A DNA stretch of 64,000 nt from Flectonema sp. DT1601 (Eukaryota > Euglenozoa > Diplonemea > Diplonemida > Diplonemidae), in NCBI GenBank assembly GCA_964019425.1, contig OZ025841.1, positions 558,001 through 622,000 on the forward strand, written 5' to 3'. Of the stretch, positions 11,974 to 24,667 are shown one piece after another; the first letter of the stretch is position 1, and the number at the start of each line of letters is the position of its first letter. Under the pieces are notes generated by a model. The model was not told the origin of the DNA. It saw nothing but the letters and a program-made list of their open reading frames with translations, and searched no databases. A program made the translations under genes and the position numbers.

Positions 11974-13396
11974 TGTGTTTTGTGTGGCAAAGTGAATCCT
12001 ACCCTCAGGCATGTCTTAACAGGCTGTCCTGTCTCTTTAACACAAGGGAGGTTCACGTGGCGTCACGACAGCGTTCTAAAACGCATTGTTATCTTCTTGG
12101 AAGAGTTGATAATAAAAGCCAACAAAAGAAAAGAAAACCTTCCGCCTCCCTCTCAAACTTTTTTAAAAACAGGGGAAAATAAACCCCTAGAAAGAATTTC
12201 TAAAGAGACAGGCGAACTTTCACTAGCGAATGATTGGGTCATCCTCGACGATGTCGGTGATAACCGCCTAATTGTTCCTCTTGAAGTGTGCCATGTCTCG
12301 TCCTCTCTAAGACCAGACATTTTTATTTATTCTTTTTTTGCGAAAAGAGCACTGATTCTGGAGCTGACGTGTCCAAATGAAGATCGTTTCGAAACCTCTC
12401 ATGTCTTAAAGGAAAAGAAATACCTAAAGCTAAGAGACTCGATCATCGCTAATGGCTTCGACTGTAACATTTTTACTATTGAAGTTGGCGTACGAGGAAA
12501 CATCTGCATGGACCAGCTGAACATCTGGACACGTCACATCGGTTCACCTTTAGCACCAACAAAAGCTTTATTTTGTGAATGCACCAGAATCGCCAGACAG
12601 TGCTCATATGTTCTGTTCCAGACGAGGAACCTCCCCACGTGGCATTCAAGACCACTAATGCGCAGCATTAAAGAAGAACCTGCCACTGCAAGTTTTATAA
12701 AAGATGGTAAAGAAATCTTCCCTGTGGAAGAAGTCAAAATCCACAAAGTAACAAAACTGAAAACGATCGAAAAGCTCACCATTGAAAGATCGTGGCTTGA
12801 GAAATGTTTTATCTGGCAAACTTGTTACGCATCGGCTCTTTCTATTCTACTTGTTGCCAATGGTTCTTCCTCCCCGGCCCCTTCTGTTTTGTTAGATGAG
12901 GATGAGCTCACTGGACTCTCCTTGTCATTCTCTTCTATTTCTTCCATCTCTTTCCAGACTCCCCCACCTGAACTCATGTCAACGGGATCGCAAACACTTC
13001 CTGCTGATTTCGCTATAGTGATAAGAACTCAATCTGACATGGGTTCTCAAACCCCCTTGTACAAAAAAAAAGAAGGAAAATTAAGGCTGAAACTTTCCTT
13101 GAAATGCCAGATTTTAGAAAACGAATTAGAGCAAATGAAAGAACGAATTTTTTATGTTCTATTTTTATTTTACTTTAATGCGATGTCAGCCTCCCTCGAG
13201 AAAGACAAGCAGTTACTAAATGGATTACCTGTTGAGATCAAAGCTACCAACCAGGATCCATCCTCACTTCCTCCTGCACCCCCTGTTTTAATTATTGAAA
13301 AAGATAGAAAAGAATATGAACTTCTGGAAGGAGTAATTCAACGGTTAACAGCAGAACGCGATGAATCGAAGACTTCTCTTTCTGCACTAGTTCGAC
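11974..13396 (+). CDS. LINE E protein fragment: CCHC knuckle, REL, first part of extension
   Basis: This continues E's frame after Y. It carries CVLCGKVNP...HVLTGC, the REL residues RPDIF, LILELT and EKKY, and the extension through SSLPPAPPVLIIEKDRK to SALVRQ, where Z interrupts it. The frame is open throughout and nearly identical to the matching parts of C and BD. The terminal F-R of the apparent frame belongs to Z. Confidence 0.85.
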
Positions 13397-13791
13397 AATT
13401 TCGATAAGTGGGAAGTAACGGACTGGGAGCTTTTGGCTCCTGCCCTATTCCCGACGTAAACTTTCTTTTTATTTTTTTTTTTTTTTTAACAGGCCCAAAG
13501 GGCGACAATGATGGTTGCTGACCAAGGAATAATATTCAAATGAATTTTCGTTTCAAAGAAACGAACAGAATTAAGAGAGAGGTAGAGAAAAAAAAAAAAA
13601 AAAAAAAAAAGAAAGAATAGAAAAAAAATATGAAGAGGAAATAATCAAACATGAAAAAAAAAAAAAAAAATAAAATATAAATAAAAAACGTTGTATGAAA
13701 AAGGAAAAAAAGAAAAAAAAAAGACCAGAAAAGGAAAGAGAAAATGAAAAGGTATAATATTATTGTGGGGATATGAGGATAGCAGGGAGAT

Positions 13792-13829
<38 letters not shown>

Positions 13830-14082
13830 TTATTATTTAAAAAAAGGAAACAATCAGTTTAGCGTCTCGATCAGGACGGAAAATAGAAATTAATCGACAT
13901 AGTCGATCGATAGAAAAAAAACAATGATAACATTGTTTATTCCTTTTTTTTTTTTTTTTTTTTATTCTTTTTATTTATTTTTAAAGAAAAAACAATCAGT
14001 TTAGCGTCCTGACCAGGACGGAAAATTGAAAGTGATCCACATAGTCGATCGATAGAAAAAAGACAATGATAACATTGTTTAT

Positions 14083-14115
<33 letters not shown>

Positions 14116-14480
14116 CTTTTAATTATTTTAAAGAAAAAACAATCAGTTTAGCGTCTTGACCAGGACGGAAAATAGAAAGTGATCGACATAGTCGATCGAT
14201 AAAAAACAATGATAACATTGTTTATTCCTTTTTTTTTTCTTTTTTTTTTATTCTTTTTATTTATTTTTAAAGAAAAAACAATCAGTTTAGCGTCCTGACC
14301 AGGACGGAAAATAGAAAGTAATCGACATAGTCGATCGATAAAAAAAAAACAATGATAACATTGTTTATTCCTTTTTTTTTTCTTTTTTTTTATTCTTTTT
14401 ATTTATTTTTAAAGAAAAAACAATCAGTTTAGCGTCCTGACCAGGACGGAAAATTGAAAGTGATCGACATAGTCGATCGA
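13397..14480 (-). mobile_element. Hairpin-array LINE, short copy Z inside E
   Basis: Z is another tail-plus-array copy on the minus strand, 5'-truncated inside a CATAGTCGATCGA hairpin. E stops at TTCGACAAT and resumes at GACTTAGTGG, so two to five bases of the target were lost. Z keeps a constant 2,570-base offset from Y over about 1.05 kb, including all the long A and T runs. The two copies are therefore the same sequence as far as I can compare, differing only in where they are 5'-truncated. Confidence 0.85.
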
Positions 14481-15414
14481 CTTAGTGGAAGATTACAGGA
14501 AACGTGAGCTCGCAAATCTGACTCAGAGAGCAGACCTATCGGAAATGGCGCTCTTTAATTACCATCAAAGGTTTGTTCTTCTGTCGAACGAATTGGAGAC
14601 CAAATGTAATGAGGAAAGAGAAAGTAAAATTAGACTTTTCTATACTCAACAGGAGGTCGAGAGTTTGCGTGCCGCGCGTCCCCGTATGACCCACTTTAGT
14701 CAACAAGTTTCCCCCCGAACCCCCGTTCTGTATGAATCTGTTGCTATGATGAAGATAGCAAAGAACTACCTCTCGCTCTTTACAACTACGAGTAGTCTTT
14801 TTACTCCTCTTATTAAACCCCTTATCCCTACCCTTAATTATATCACCCCTCTTTGTCCTCTAGCCTCAATTCCTCCGACAATGCCGCAGAGTGAAGCTCT
14901 CGACCGCACGCCGACCAAGATTTTACGACAAGAGAGTCACGTTATCTCCGTTAAAGAGAATACACCTATTGCGAGACAATGGTCCGAGGGTAGGATTGAC
15001 TTACTCGAGAACTACTGTCGAGCAGTAGATGACTCTCTCGAAACAAACGAGAAAGCGGCAGAGCTCTCAGAACAACTTCTGGATGCCCAACTTCGCCTCT
15101 CGGAGCTGAATCACCAACGGTGTACAACTCACGCAGAGCAGCTTGAGCAATCCATGATGTTAACGGGACTGGCGAGCGATTTAAATGCTCAACTCGCTTT
15201 GGCACGGTCTCAAATTGCGGCCCTGAAGTTCCAATTAGCTTCATGGGCAGAAGGTTTGAGTCCGCCAGACACAGAAGAACATGAGGAAAATGAAACTCCG
15301 CCGAGAAAGTCTGAGCGTTCAACTCTGAAAAAACGAACCCCTCCATCAAGATATCGTTACAATCGAAGGAGATGTTCTGCTGATGACGTTCACGGTGACT
15401 CCACCCCCTTGTAA
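14481..15414 (+). CDS. LINE E protein, last part: coiled-coil and basic C-terminus
   Basis: The frame resumes at DLVEDYRKRELANLTQ and runs to the stop at 15412-15414 after HGDSTPL. It contains the coiled-coil segments, the Pro-rich middle (LIKPLIPTLNYITPLCPLAS) and the Arg/Lys-rich tail. The 156-residue frame on the opposite strand is a shadow of this coding sequence. Confidence 0.85.
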
Positions 15415-15748
15415 TTCTCTTTTTCCTTACTTTCACATCACTTTGTTTATTTAGTTTTTTAGCTTATTTATTATTTATTGTTCGTTTTTGTTTGTATTAT
15501 TTTATCGATATGTTTATGTCCGTCAGATCATAACGTTAATCAGGTTAATTGTTAATTGTTAATTATAAATGGTCTAAACCCCAATCCAAGTTCCCAAGGC
15601 TTGGCATAGATTTGAGTGACGCCTTACTGGCCTCCTCATCCTCTATGAGTGGTGAGGGGGCCAGCAATGGTTTTTTTTTTTTTCTCTTATTTCTTTTTTT
15701 CTTTTTCTTTTACTCTAATATGAAATATTTTTGAACAAAATGTGATTA

Positions 15749-15780
<32 letters not shown>

Positions 15781-17039
15781 TGTAAATGAATAATAAAAAA
15801 AAAAAAAAAAAAAAATCATGCCTTGGGAATACAACCAAAGCCCCAATTAATCGGTCCTTTCTTTTTTCCTTCTTGTCAAGTGATCGCTCCACTCGTCGAT
15901 CACCAAAACCGATTGTATTTATATCTGTTCTTTTCTCAACGATCGGCTATACCGATCATTTTTTTTAAAAATAATTGTTTTCTTCTTCTCGACGATCAGA
16001 TCCAATTGATCGACCTTTTCTTTTTTTTTCCTTTATTCCTTCCATCCCTCCCGCTCCCCTTATTTTAATAAAAACAAGATCAGCTCAGCTTGATCGTTAA
16101 ACTTTTTTTATTTATTTATTTTTTTTTTTTATTTATTTAAACTGATTGTATTTATATCTGGTTATTTTTCTCAACGATCGGCTATGCCGATCGACCTTTA
16201 AAATAATTGTCTTCTTCTTCTCGACGACCAGATCCAATTGATCGACCTTTTCTTTTTTTTTCCCTTTATTCCTTCCATCCCTCCCGCTCCCCTTATTTTA
16301 ATAAAAACAAGATCAGCTCAGCTTGATCGTTATTTATTTATTTATTTATATATTTTTTTTTTTTTTTTTTTTTTTTTGTTGGTCCTAGTCAAGACCTTAA
16401 ACTGACTAATCGGTCTTAACTTTAACTAAGTGAATGAACCCTTTCCGTTTTCCTTTTCCCTTTATTACTCTCTATCTGGTCTGTTATGTCATAAATCTCA
16501 TTTAATTTTATCATTCATTTTAATTTTCACTGTTTCCCATCTACATTTTATTTTCAAATAGTTCCGGTCTGTCTCTGATGATAAATTAAACTGATCATGT
16601 TAACTCAATTTTTTTTTTATTATGTGCAAGAGATACCAACACGCAAGAGATACCAACGCACATACGAGATACCAGCACTTCCGAGATACCGACACACAAG
16701 AGATACCAAGACACTTAAGATACCAGCAAGGACAGTGAGAGGTAGAATGAACTCTCCTCCTTGTGTCCGATCCTGATTATTTTTTGTTGAATTGGTAGTG
16801 TTACCTCATTTTGCTACTCTCGTATCTGTGTTGTGTTAACTCATGTAAGTGATCTTAACTCCTGTTAAATAAAAAAAAAAAAAATTCAAAAAAAAAGAAA
16901 TTAAAAAAGAAGAATTTTCAAATGAAGTTATATCAACCCCTGCCACCCATTATGATCAATTCCGCTTGTTTTTTTTTTTTTCTTTTTTCTTCTTTCTTTT
17001 CTTCAAATATAAAAAAAAATTAAAAAATATAAAAGATGA
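15415..17039 (+). other. 3' UTR proper of LINE E
   Basis: This stretch has the same content and exact length (1,625 bases) as the UTR of BD. It holds two copies of the GATCGGC-hairpin unit (about 15885-16080 and 16140-16335) and the AGATACC minisatellite (about 16620-16735). Near 16960 it has the AATTCCGCTTG segment that precedes the array in every copy. There is no open reading frame of note, and the small frames near 15549-16068 read through low-complexity sequence. Confidence 0.8.
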
Positions 17040-20000
17040 AACAATGTTATCATTGTTTTTTTTATCGATCGACTATGTCGATTACTTCCAGTTTTCCGTC
17101 CTGGTCAAGACGCTAAACTGATTGTTTTTTTTTTTTTTTTTTTTAAAAAATTAATAAAAAGAATATATTAAAAAAAAAAAAAAAAAGAATAAACAATGTT
17201 ATCATTGTTTTTTTTTATCGTTCGACTCTGTCGACTAATTTCTATTTTCCGTTTCTTTTCTTTAAATAATAAATAAAAAGAATTTAAAATAAAAAAAAGG
17301 AATAAACAATGTTATCATTGTTTTTTTATCGATCGACTATGTCGATTACTTTCTATTTTCCGTCCTGGTCAAGACGCTAAACTGATTGTTTTTTTTTCAA
17401 AATTAATAAAAAAGAATATTAAAAAAAAAAAAAAAAAAAAAAAGAATAAACAATGTTATCATTGTTTTTTTTTATTGTTCGACTTTGTTGACTAATTTCT
17501 ATTTTCCGTTTTTTTTCTTTAAAAAATAAATAAAAAGAATTTAAAATAAAAAAAAAGAATAAACAATGTTATCATTGTTTTTTTATCGATCGACTATGTC
17601 GATCACTTTCTATTTTCCGTCCTGGTCAAGACGCTAAACTGATTGTTTTTTTTTCAAAATTAATAAAAAAGAATATAAAAAAAAAAAAAAAAAAAAAAGA
17701 ATAAACAATGTTATCATTGTTTTTTTTATCGTTCGACTTTGTTGACTAATTTCTATTTTCTGTTTTTTTTTCTTTAAAAAAAAAATAAATAAAAAGAATT
17801 TAAAATAAAAAAAAAGAATAAACAATGTTATCATTGTTTTTTTATCGATCGACTATGTCGATCACTTTCTATTTTCCGTCCTGGTCAAGACGCTAAACTG
17901 ATTGTTTTTTTTTCAAAATTAATAAAAAAGAATATAAAAAAAAAAAAAAAAAAAAGAATAAACAATGTTATCATTGTTTTTTTTTTTATCGTTCGACTTT
18001 GTCGACTAATTTCTATTTTCCGTTTCTTTTCTTTAAAGAATAAATAAAAAGAATTTAAAATAAAAAAAAAAGAATAAACAATGTTATCATTGTTTTTTTT
18101 ATCGATCGACTATGTCGATCACTTTCTATTTTCCGTCCTGGTCAAGACGCTAAACTGATTGTTTTTTTTTTTCAAAATTAATAAAAAAGAATATAAAAAA
18201 ATACAAAAAAAAGAATAAACAATGTTATCATTGTTTTTTTTATCGTTCGACTTTGTCGACTAATTTCTATTTTCCGTTTTTTTTCTTTAAAAAATAAATA
18301 AAAAGAATTTAAAATAAAAAAAAAGAATAAACAATGTTATCATTGTTTTTTTTATCGATCGACTATGTCGATCACTTTCTATTTTCCGTCCTGGTCAAGA
18401 CGCTAAACTGATTGTTTTTTTTTCAAAATTAATAAAAAAAAAAAAAAAAAAAAAAGAATAAACAATGTTATCATTGTTTTTTTTATCGTTCGACTTTGTC
18501 GACTAATTTCTATTTTCCGTTTTTTTTCTTTAAAAAATAAATAAAAAGATTTTAAATAAAAAAAAAGAATAAACAATGTTATCATTGTTTTTTTATCGAT
18601 CGACTATGTCGATCACTTTCTATTTTCCGTCCTGGTCAAGACGCTAAACTGATTGTTTTTTTTTTTTTCAAAATTAATAAAAAAGAATATAAAAAAAAAA
18701 AAAAAAAAGGAAAAACAATGTTATCATTTTTTTTTTTATCGTTCGACTTTGTCGACTAATTTCTATTTTCCGTTTCTTTTCTTTAAAGAATAAATAAAAA
18801 GAATTTAAAATAAAAAAAAAGAATAAACAATGTTATCATTGTTTTTTTTTATCGATCGACTATGTCGATCACTTTCTATTTTCCGTCCTGGTCAAGACGC
18901 TAAACTGATTGTTTTTTTTTTTTTCAAATTAATAAAAAAGAATATAAAAAAATACAAAAAAAAGAATAAACAATGTTATCATTGTTTTTTTTATCGTTCG
19001 ACTTTGTCGACTAATTTCTATTTTCCGTTTTTTTTTTTCTCTTTAAAAAATAAATAAAAAGAATCTAAAATAAAAAAAAAGAATAAACAATGTTATCATT
19101 GTTTTTTTATCGATCGACTATGTCGATCACTTTCTATTTTCCGTCCTGGTCAAGACGCTAAACTGATTGTTTTTTTTTTTTTTTCAAAATTAATAAAAAA
19201 GAATATTAAAAAAAATACAAAAAAAAAAAGAATAAACAATGTTATCATTGTTTTTTTTTTTATCGTTCGACTTTGTCGACTAATTTCTATTTTCCGTTTT
19301 TTTTCTTTAAAAAATAAATAAAAAGAATTTAAAATAAAAAAAAAGAATAAACAATGTTATCATTGTTTTTTTTTATCGATCGACTATGTCGATTACTTTT
19401 TATTTTCCGTCCTGGTCAAGACGCTAAACTGATTGTTTTTTTTTTCAAAATAAAAAAAATATTAAAAAAAAAAAATAAAAAAAAAGAATAAACAATGTTA
19501 TCATTGTTTTTTTTTTTATCGTTCGACTTTGTTGACTAATTTCTATTTCCGTTTTTTTTCTTTAAAAAATAAATAAAAAGAATTTAAAAAAAAAAAAAAA
19601 AAAAAGAATAAACAATGTTATCATTGTTTTTTTTATCGATCGACTATGTCGATTACTTTCTATTTTCCGTCCTGGTCAAGACGCTAAACTGATTGTTTTT
19701 TTTTCAAAATAAAAAAAATATTAAAAAAAAAAAAATAAAAAAAAGAATAAACAATGTTATCATTGTTTTTTTTTATCGTTCGACTTTGTTGACTAATTTC
19801 TATTTTCCGTTTTTTTTCTTTAAAAAATAAATAAAAAGAATTTAAAAAAAAAAAAAAAAAAAGAATAAACAATGTTATCATTGTTTTTTTTATCGATCGA
19901 CTATGTCGATTACTTTCTATTTTCCGTCCTGGTCAAGACGCTAAACTGATTGTTTTTTTTTCAAAATAAAAAAAAAATATTAAAAAAAAAAAATAAAAAA

Positions 20001-23000
20001 AAAGAATAAACAATGTTATCATTGTTTTTTTTTATCGTTCGACTTTGTTGACTAATTTCTATTTTCCGTTTTTTTTCTTTAAAAAATTAATAAAAAGAAT
20101 TTAAAAAAAAAAAAAAAAAAAAGAATAAACAATGTTATCATTGTTTTTTTTATCGATCGACTATGTCGATTACTTTCTATTTTCCGTCCTGGTCAAGACG
20201 CTAAACTGATTGTTTTTTTTTTCAAAATTAATAAAAAAGAATATAAAAAAATAAAAAAAAAAAGAATAAACAATGTTATCATTGTGTTTTTTTTATCGTT
20301 CGACTTTGTTGACTAATTTCTATTTTCCATTTTTTTTTTCTTTTTAAAAAATAAATAAAAAGAATTAAAAAAAAAAAAAAAAAAAGAATAAACAATGTTA
20401 TCATTGTTTTTTTTTATCGTTCGACTCTGTCGACTAATTTCTATTTTCCGTTTCTTTTCTTTAAATAATAAATAAAAAGAATTTAAAATAAAAAAAAGGA
20501 ATAAACAATGTTATCATTGTTTTTTTATCGATCGACTATGTCGATTACTTTCTATTTTCCGTCCTGGTCAAGACGCTAAACTGATTGTTTTTTTTTCAAA
20601 ATTAATAAAAAAGAATATTAAAAAAAAAAAAAAAAAAAAAAAGAATAAACAATGTTATCATTGTTTTTTTTTATTGTTCGACTTTGTTGACTAATTTCTA
20701 TTTTCCGTTTTTTTTCTTTAAAAAATAAATAAAAAGAATTTAAAATAAAAAAAAAGAATAAACAATGTTATCATTGTTTTTTTATCGATCGACTATGTCG
20801 ATCACTTTCTATTTTCCGTCCTGGTCAAGACGCTAAACTGATTGTTTTTTTTTCAAAATTAATAAAAAAGAATATAAAAAAAAAAAAAAAAAAAAAAGAA
20901 TAAACAATGTTATCATTGTTTTTTTTATCGTTCGACTTTGTTGACTAATTTCTATTTTCTGTTTTTTTTTCTTTAAAAAAAAAATAAATAAAAAGAATTT
21001 AAAATAAAAAAAAAGAATAAACAATGTTATCATTGTTTTTTTATCGATCGACTATGTCGATCACTTTCTATTTTCCGTCCTGGTCAAGACGCTAAACTGA
21101 TTGTTTTTTTTTCAAAATTAATAAAAAAGAATATAAAAAAAAAAAAAAAAAAAAGAATAAACAATGTTATCATTGTTTTTTTTTTTATCGTTCGACTTTG
21201 TCGACTAATTTCTATTTTCCGTTTCTTTTCTTTAAAGAATAAATAAAAAGAATTTAAAATAAAAAAAAAAGAATAAACAATGTTATCATTGTTTTTTTTA
21301 TCGATCGACTATGTCGATCACTTTCTATTTTCCGTCCTGGTCAAGACGCTAAACTGATTGTTTTTTTTTTTCAAAATTAATAAAAAAGAATATAAAAAAA
21401 TACAAAAAAAAGAATAAACAATGTTATCATTGTTTTTTTTATCGTTCGACTTTGTCGACTAATTTCTATTTTCCGTTTTTTTTCTTTAAAAAATAAATAA
21501 AAAGAATTTAAAATAAAAAAAAAGAATAAACAATGTTATCATTGTTTTTTTTATCGATCGACTATGTCGATCACTTTCTATTTTCCGTCCTGGTCAAGAC
21601 GCTAAACTGATTGTTTTTTTTTCAAAATTAATAAAAAAAAAAAAAAAAAAAAAAGAATAAACAATGTTATCATTGTTTTTTTTATCGTTCGACTTTGTCG
21701 ACTAATTTCTATTTTCCGTTTTTTTTCTTTAAAAAATAAATAAAAAGATTTTAAATAAAAAAAAAGAATAAACAATGTTATCATTGTTTTTTTATCGATC
21801 GACTATGTCGATCACTTTCTATTTTCCGTCCTGGTCAAGACGCTAAACTGATTGTTTTTTTTTTCAAAATTAATAAAAAAGAATATAAGAAAAAAAAAAA
21901 AAAAGAATAAACAATGTTATCATTGTTTTTTTTTATCGTTCGACTTTGTCGACTAATTTCTATTTTCCGTTTCTTTTCTTTAAAGAATAAATAAAAAGAA
22001 TTTAAAATAAAAAAAAAGAATAAACAATGTTATCATTGTTTTTTTATCGATCGACTATGTCGATCACTTTCTATTTTCCGTCCTGGTCAAGACGCTAAAC
22101 TGATTGTTTTTTTTTTTTTCAAAATTAATAAAAAAGAATATAAAAAAAAAAAAAAAAAAGGAAAAACAATGTTATCATTTTTTTTTTTATCGTTCGACTT
22201 TGTCGACTAATTTCTATTTTCCGTTTCTTTTCTTTAAAGAATAAATAAAAAGAATTTAAAATAAAAAAAAAGAATAAACAATGTTATCATTGTTTTTTTT
22301 TATCGATCGACTATGTCGATCACTTTCTATTTTCCGTCCTGGTCAAGACGCTAAACTGATTGTTTTTTTTTTTTTCAAATTAATAAAAAAGAATATAAAA
22401 AAATACAAAAAAAAGAATAAACAATGTTATCATTGTTTTTTTTATCGTTCGACTTTGTCGACTAATTTCTATTTTCCGTTTTTTTTTTTCTCTTTAAAAA
22501 ATAAATAAAAAGAATCTAAAATAAAAAAAAAGAATAAACAATGTTATCATTGTTTTTTTATCGATCGACTATGTCGATCACTTTCTATTTTCCGTCCTGG
22601 TCAAGACGCTAAACTGATTGTTTTTTTTTTTTTTTCAAAATTAATAAAAAAGAATATTAAAAAAAATACAAAAAAAAAAAGAATAAACAATGTTATCATT
22701 GTTTTTTTTTTTATCGTTCGACTTTGTCGACTAATTTCTATTTTCCGTTTTTTTTCTTTAAAAAATAAATAAAAAGAATTTAAAATAAAAAAAAAGAATA
22801 AACAATGTTATCATTGTTTTTTTTTATCGATCGACTATGTCGATTACTTTTTATTTTCCGTCCTGGTCAAGACGCTAAACTGATTGTTTTTTTTTTCAAA
22901 ATAAAAAAAATATTAAAAAAAAAAAATAAAAAAAAAGAATAAACAATGTTATCATTGTTTTTTTTTTTATCGTTCGACTTTGTTGACTAATTTCTATTTC

Positions 23001-24261
23001 CGTTTTTTTTCTTTAAAAAATAAATAAAAAGAATTTAAAAAAAAAAAAAAAAAAAAGAATAAACAATGTTATCATTGTTTTTTTTATCGATCGACTATGT
23101 CGATTACTTTCTATTTTCCGTCCTGGTCAAGACGCTAAACTGATTGTTTTTTTTTCAAAATAAAAAAAATATTAAAAAAAAAAAAATAAAAAAAAGAATA
23201 AACAATGTTATCATTGTTTTTTTTTATCGTTCGACTTTGTTGACTAATTTCTATTTTCCGTTTTTTTTCTTTAAAAAATAAATAAAAAGAATTTAAAAAA
23301 AAAAAAAAAAAAAGAATAAACAATGTTATCATTGTTTTTTTTATCGATCGACTATGTCGATTACTTTCTATTTTCCGTCCTGGTCAAGACGCTAAACTGA
23401 TTGTTTTTTTTTCAAAATAAAAAAAAAATATTAAAAAAAAAAAATAAAAAAAAAGAATAAACAATGTTATCATTGTTTTTTTTTATCGTTCGACTTTGTT
23501 GACTAATTTCTATTTTCCGTTTTTTTTCTTTAAAAAATTAATAAAAAGAATTTAAAAAAAAAAAAAAAAAAAAGAATAAACAATGTTATCATTGTTTTTT
23601 TTATCGATCGACTATGTCGATTACTTTCTATTTTCCGTCCTGGTCAAGACGCTAAACTGATTGTTTTTTTTTTCAAAATTAATAAAAAAGAATATAAAAA
23701 AATAAAAAAAAAAAGAATAAACAATGTTATCATTGTGTTTTTTTTATCGTTCGACTTTGTTGACTAATTTCTATTTTCCATTTTTTTTTTCTTTTTAAAA
23801 AATAAATAAAAAGAATTAAAAAAAAAAAAAAAAAAAGAATAAACAATGTTATCATTGTTTTTTTTTATCGATCGACTATGTCGATTACTTTCTATTTTCC
23901 GTCCTGGTCAGGACGCTAAACTGATTGTTTTTTCTTTAAAAATAAATAAAAAGAATAAAAAAAAAAAAAAAGGAATAAACAATGTTATCATTGTTTTTTT
24001 TTATCGATCGACTATGTCGATTACTTACTATTTTCCGTCCTGGTCAAGACGCTAAACTGATTGTTTTTTCTTTAAAATAATTAAAAAGATTTAAAAAAAA
24101 AAAAAAAAAAAAAAAATGAATAAACAATGTTATCATTGTTTTTTTTTCTATCGATCAACTATGTCGATTAATTTCTATTTTCCGTCCTGATCGAGACGCT
24201 AAACTGATTGTTTCCTTTTTTTAAATAATAAATAAGAAAAAAAAAAAAAAAAAAAAAAAAA
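17040..24261 (+). repeat. Hairpin tandem array in the 3' UTR of LINE E (about 7.2 kb)
   Basis: This is the same A/B hairpin units as in BD, read in RNA sense. It is about 3.2 kb longer because one block is tandemly duplicated. Markers recur at a 3,199-base offset (the rare TTCGACTCTGTCGAC at about 17221 and 20420). The offset grows to 3,451 further on, which is one more 250-bp pair. The duplication therefore respects the higher-order unit, as unequal exchange or RT slippage on the repeat would. Confidence 0.9.
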
Positions 24262-24379
24262 GAGCATCTCCCTGCTATCCCTCATATCCCCACAATAATA
24301 TTATACCTTTTCATTTTCTCTTTCCTTTTCTGGTCTTTTTTTTTTCTTTTTTTTCCTTTTTCATACAACGTTTTTTATT

Positions 24380-24410
<31 letters not shown>

Positions 24411-24667
24411 CATGTTTGATTATTTCCTCTTCATTTTTTTTTTCTTTTCTTTTCTTTCTTTTTTTTTTTTTTTCCTCTGCCTCTCTCTTAATTCTGTTCG
24501 TTTCTTTGAAACGAAAATTCATTTGAATATTATTCCTTGGTCAGCAACCACCATTGTCGCCCTTTGGGCCTGTTAAAAAAAAAATAAAAATAAAAAGAAA
24601 GTTTACATCGGGAATAGGGCAGGAGCCAAAAGCTCCCAGTCCGTTACTTCCCACTTTATCGAAATTC
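24262..24667 (+). promoter_or_regulatory. 3'-terminal structured tail of LINE E
   Basis: This is the 406-bp tail in plus orientation. The stem-loop TTCGTTTC-TTT-GAAACGAA lies near 24499, GCCC-TTT-GGGC near 24560 and GGAGC-CAAAA-GCTCC at about 24622-24636, followed by CAGTCCGTTACTTCCCAC and the terminal GAAATTC. After it the sequence returns at once to BD's REL coding strand (AACCGATGTG), with no poly(A). Confidence 0.75.

Larger units (their letters stand above)
9758..24667 (+). mobile_element. Hairpin-array LINE, copy E (5'-truncated, expanded array, holds Y and Z)
   Basis: E enters 5'-truncated at residues AVHQQEAYEF of the RT and runs to GAAATTC at 24661-24667. It is interrupted by Y (10827-11973) and Z (13397-14480). 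Its own length is about 12.7 kb although about 60% of the RT-side coding sequence is missing, because its array is 3.2 kb longer than BD's. It lies antisense inside BD, just after the REL codons. E and BD match each other over their coding end, UTR and tail, forming a large imperfect inverted repeat (1911-8899 against 14481-24667). Confidence 0.85.
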
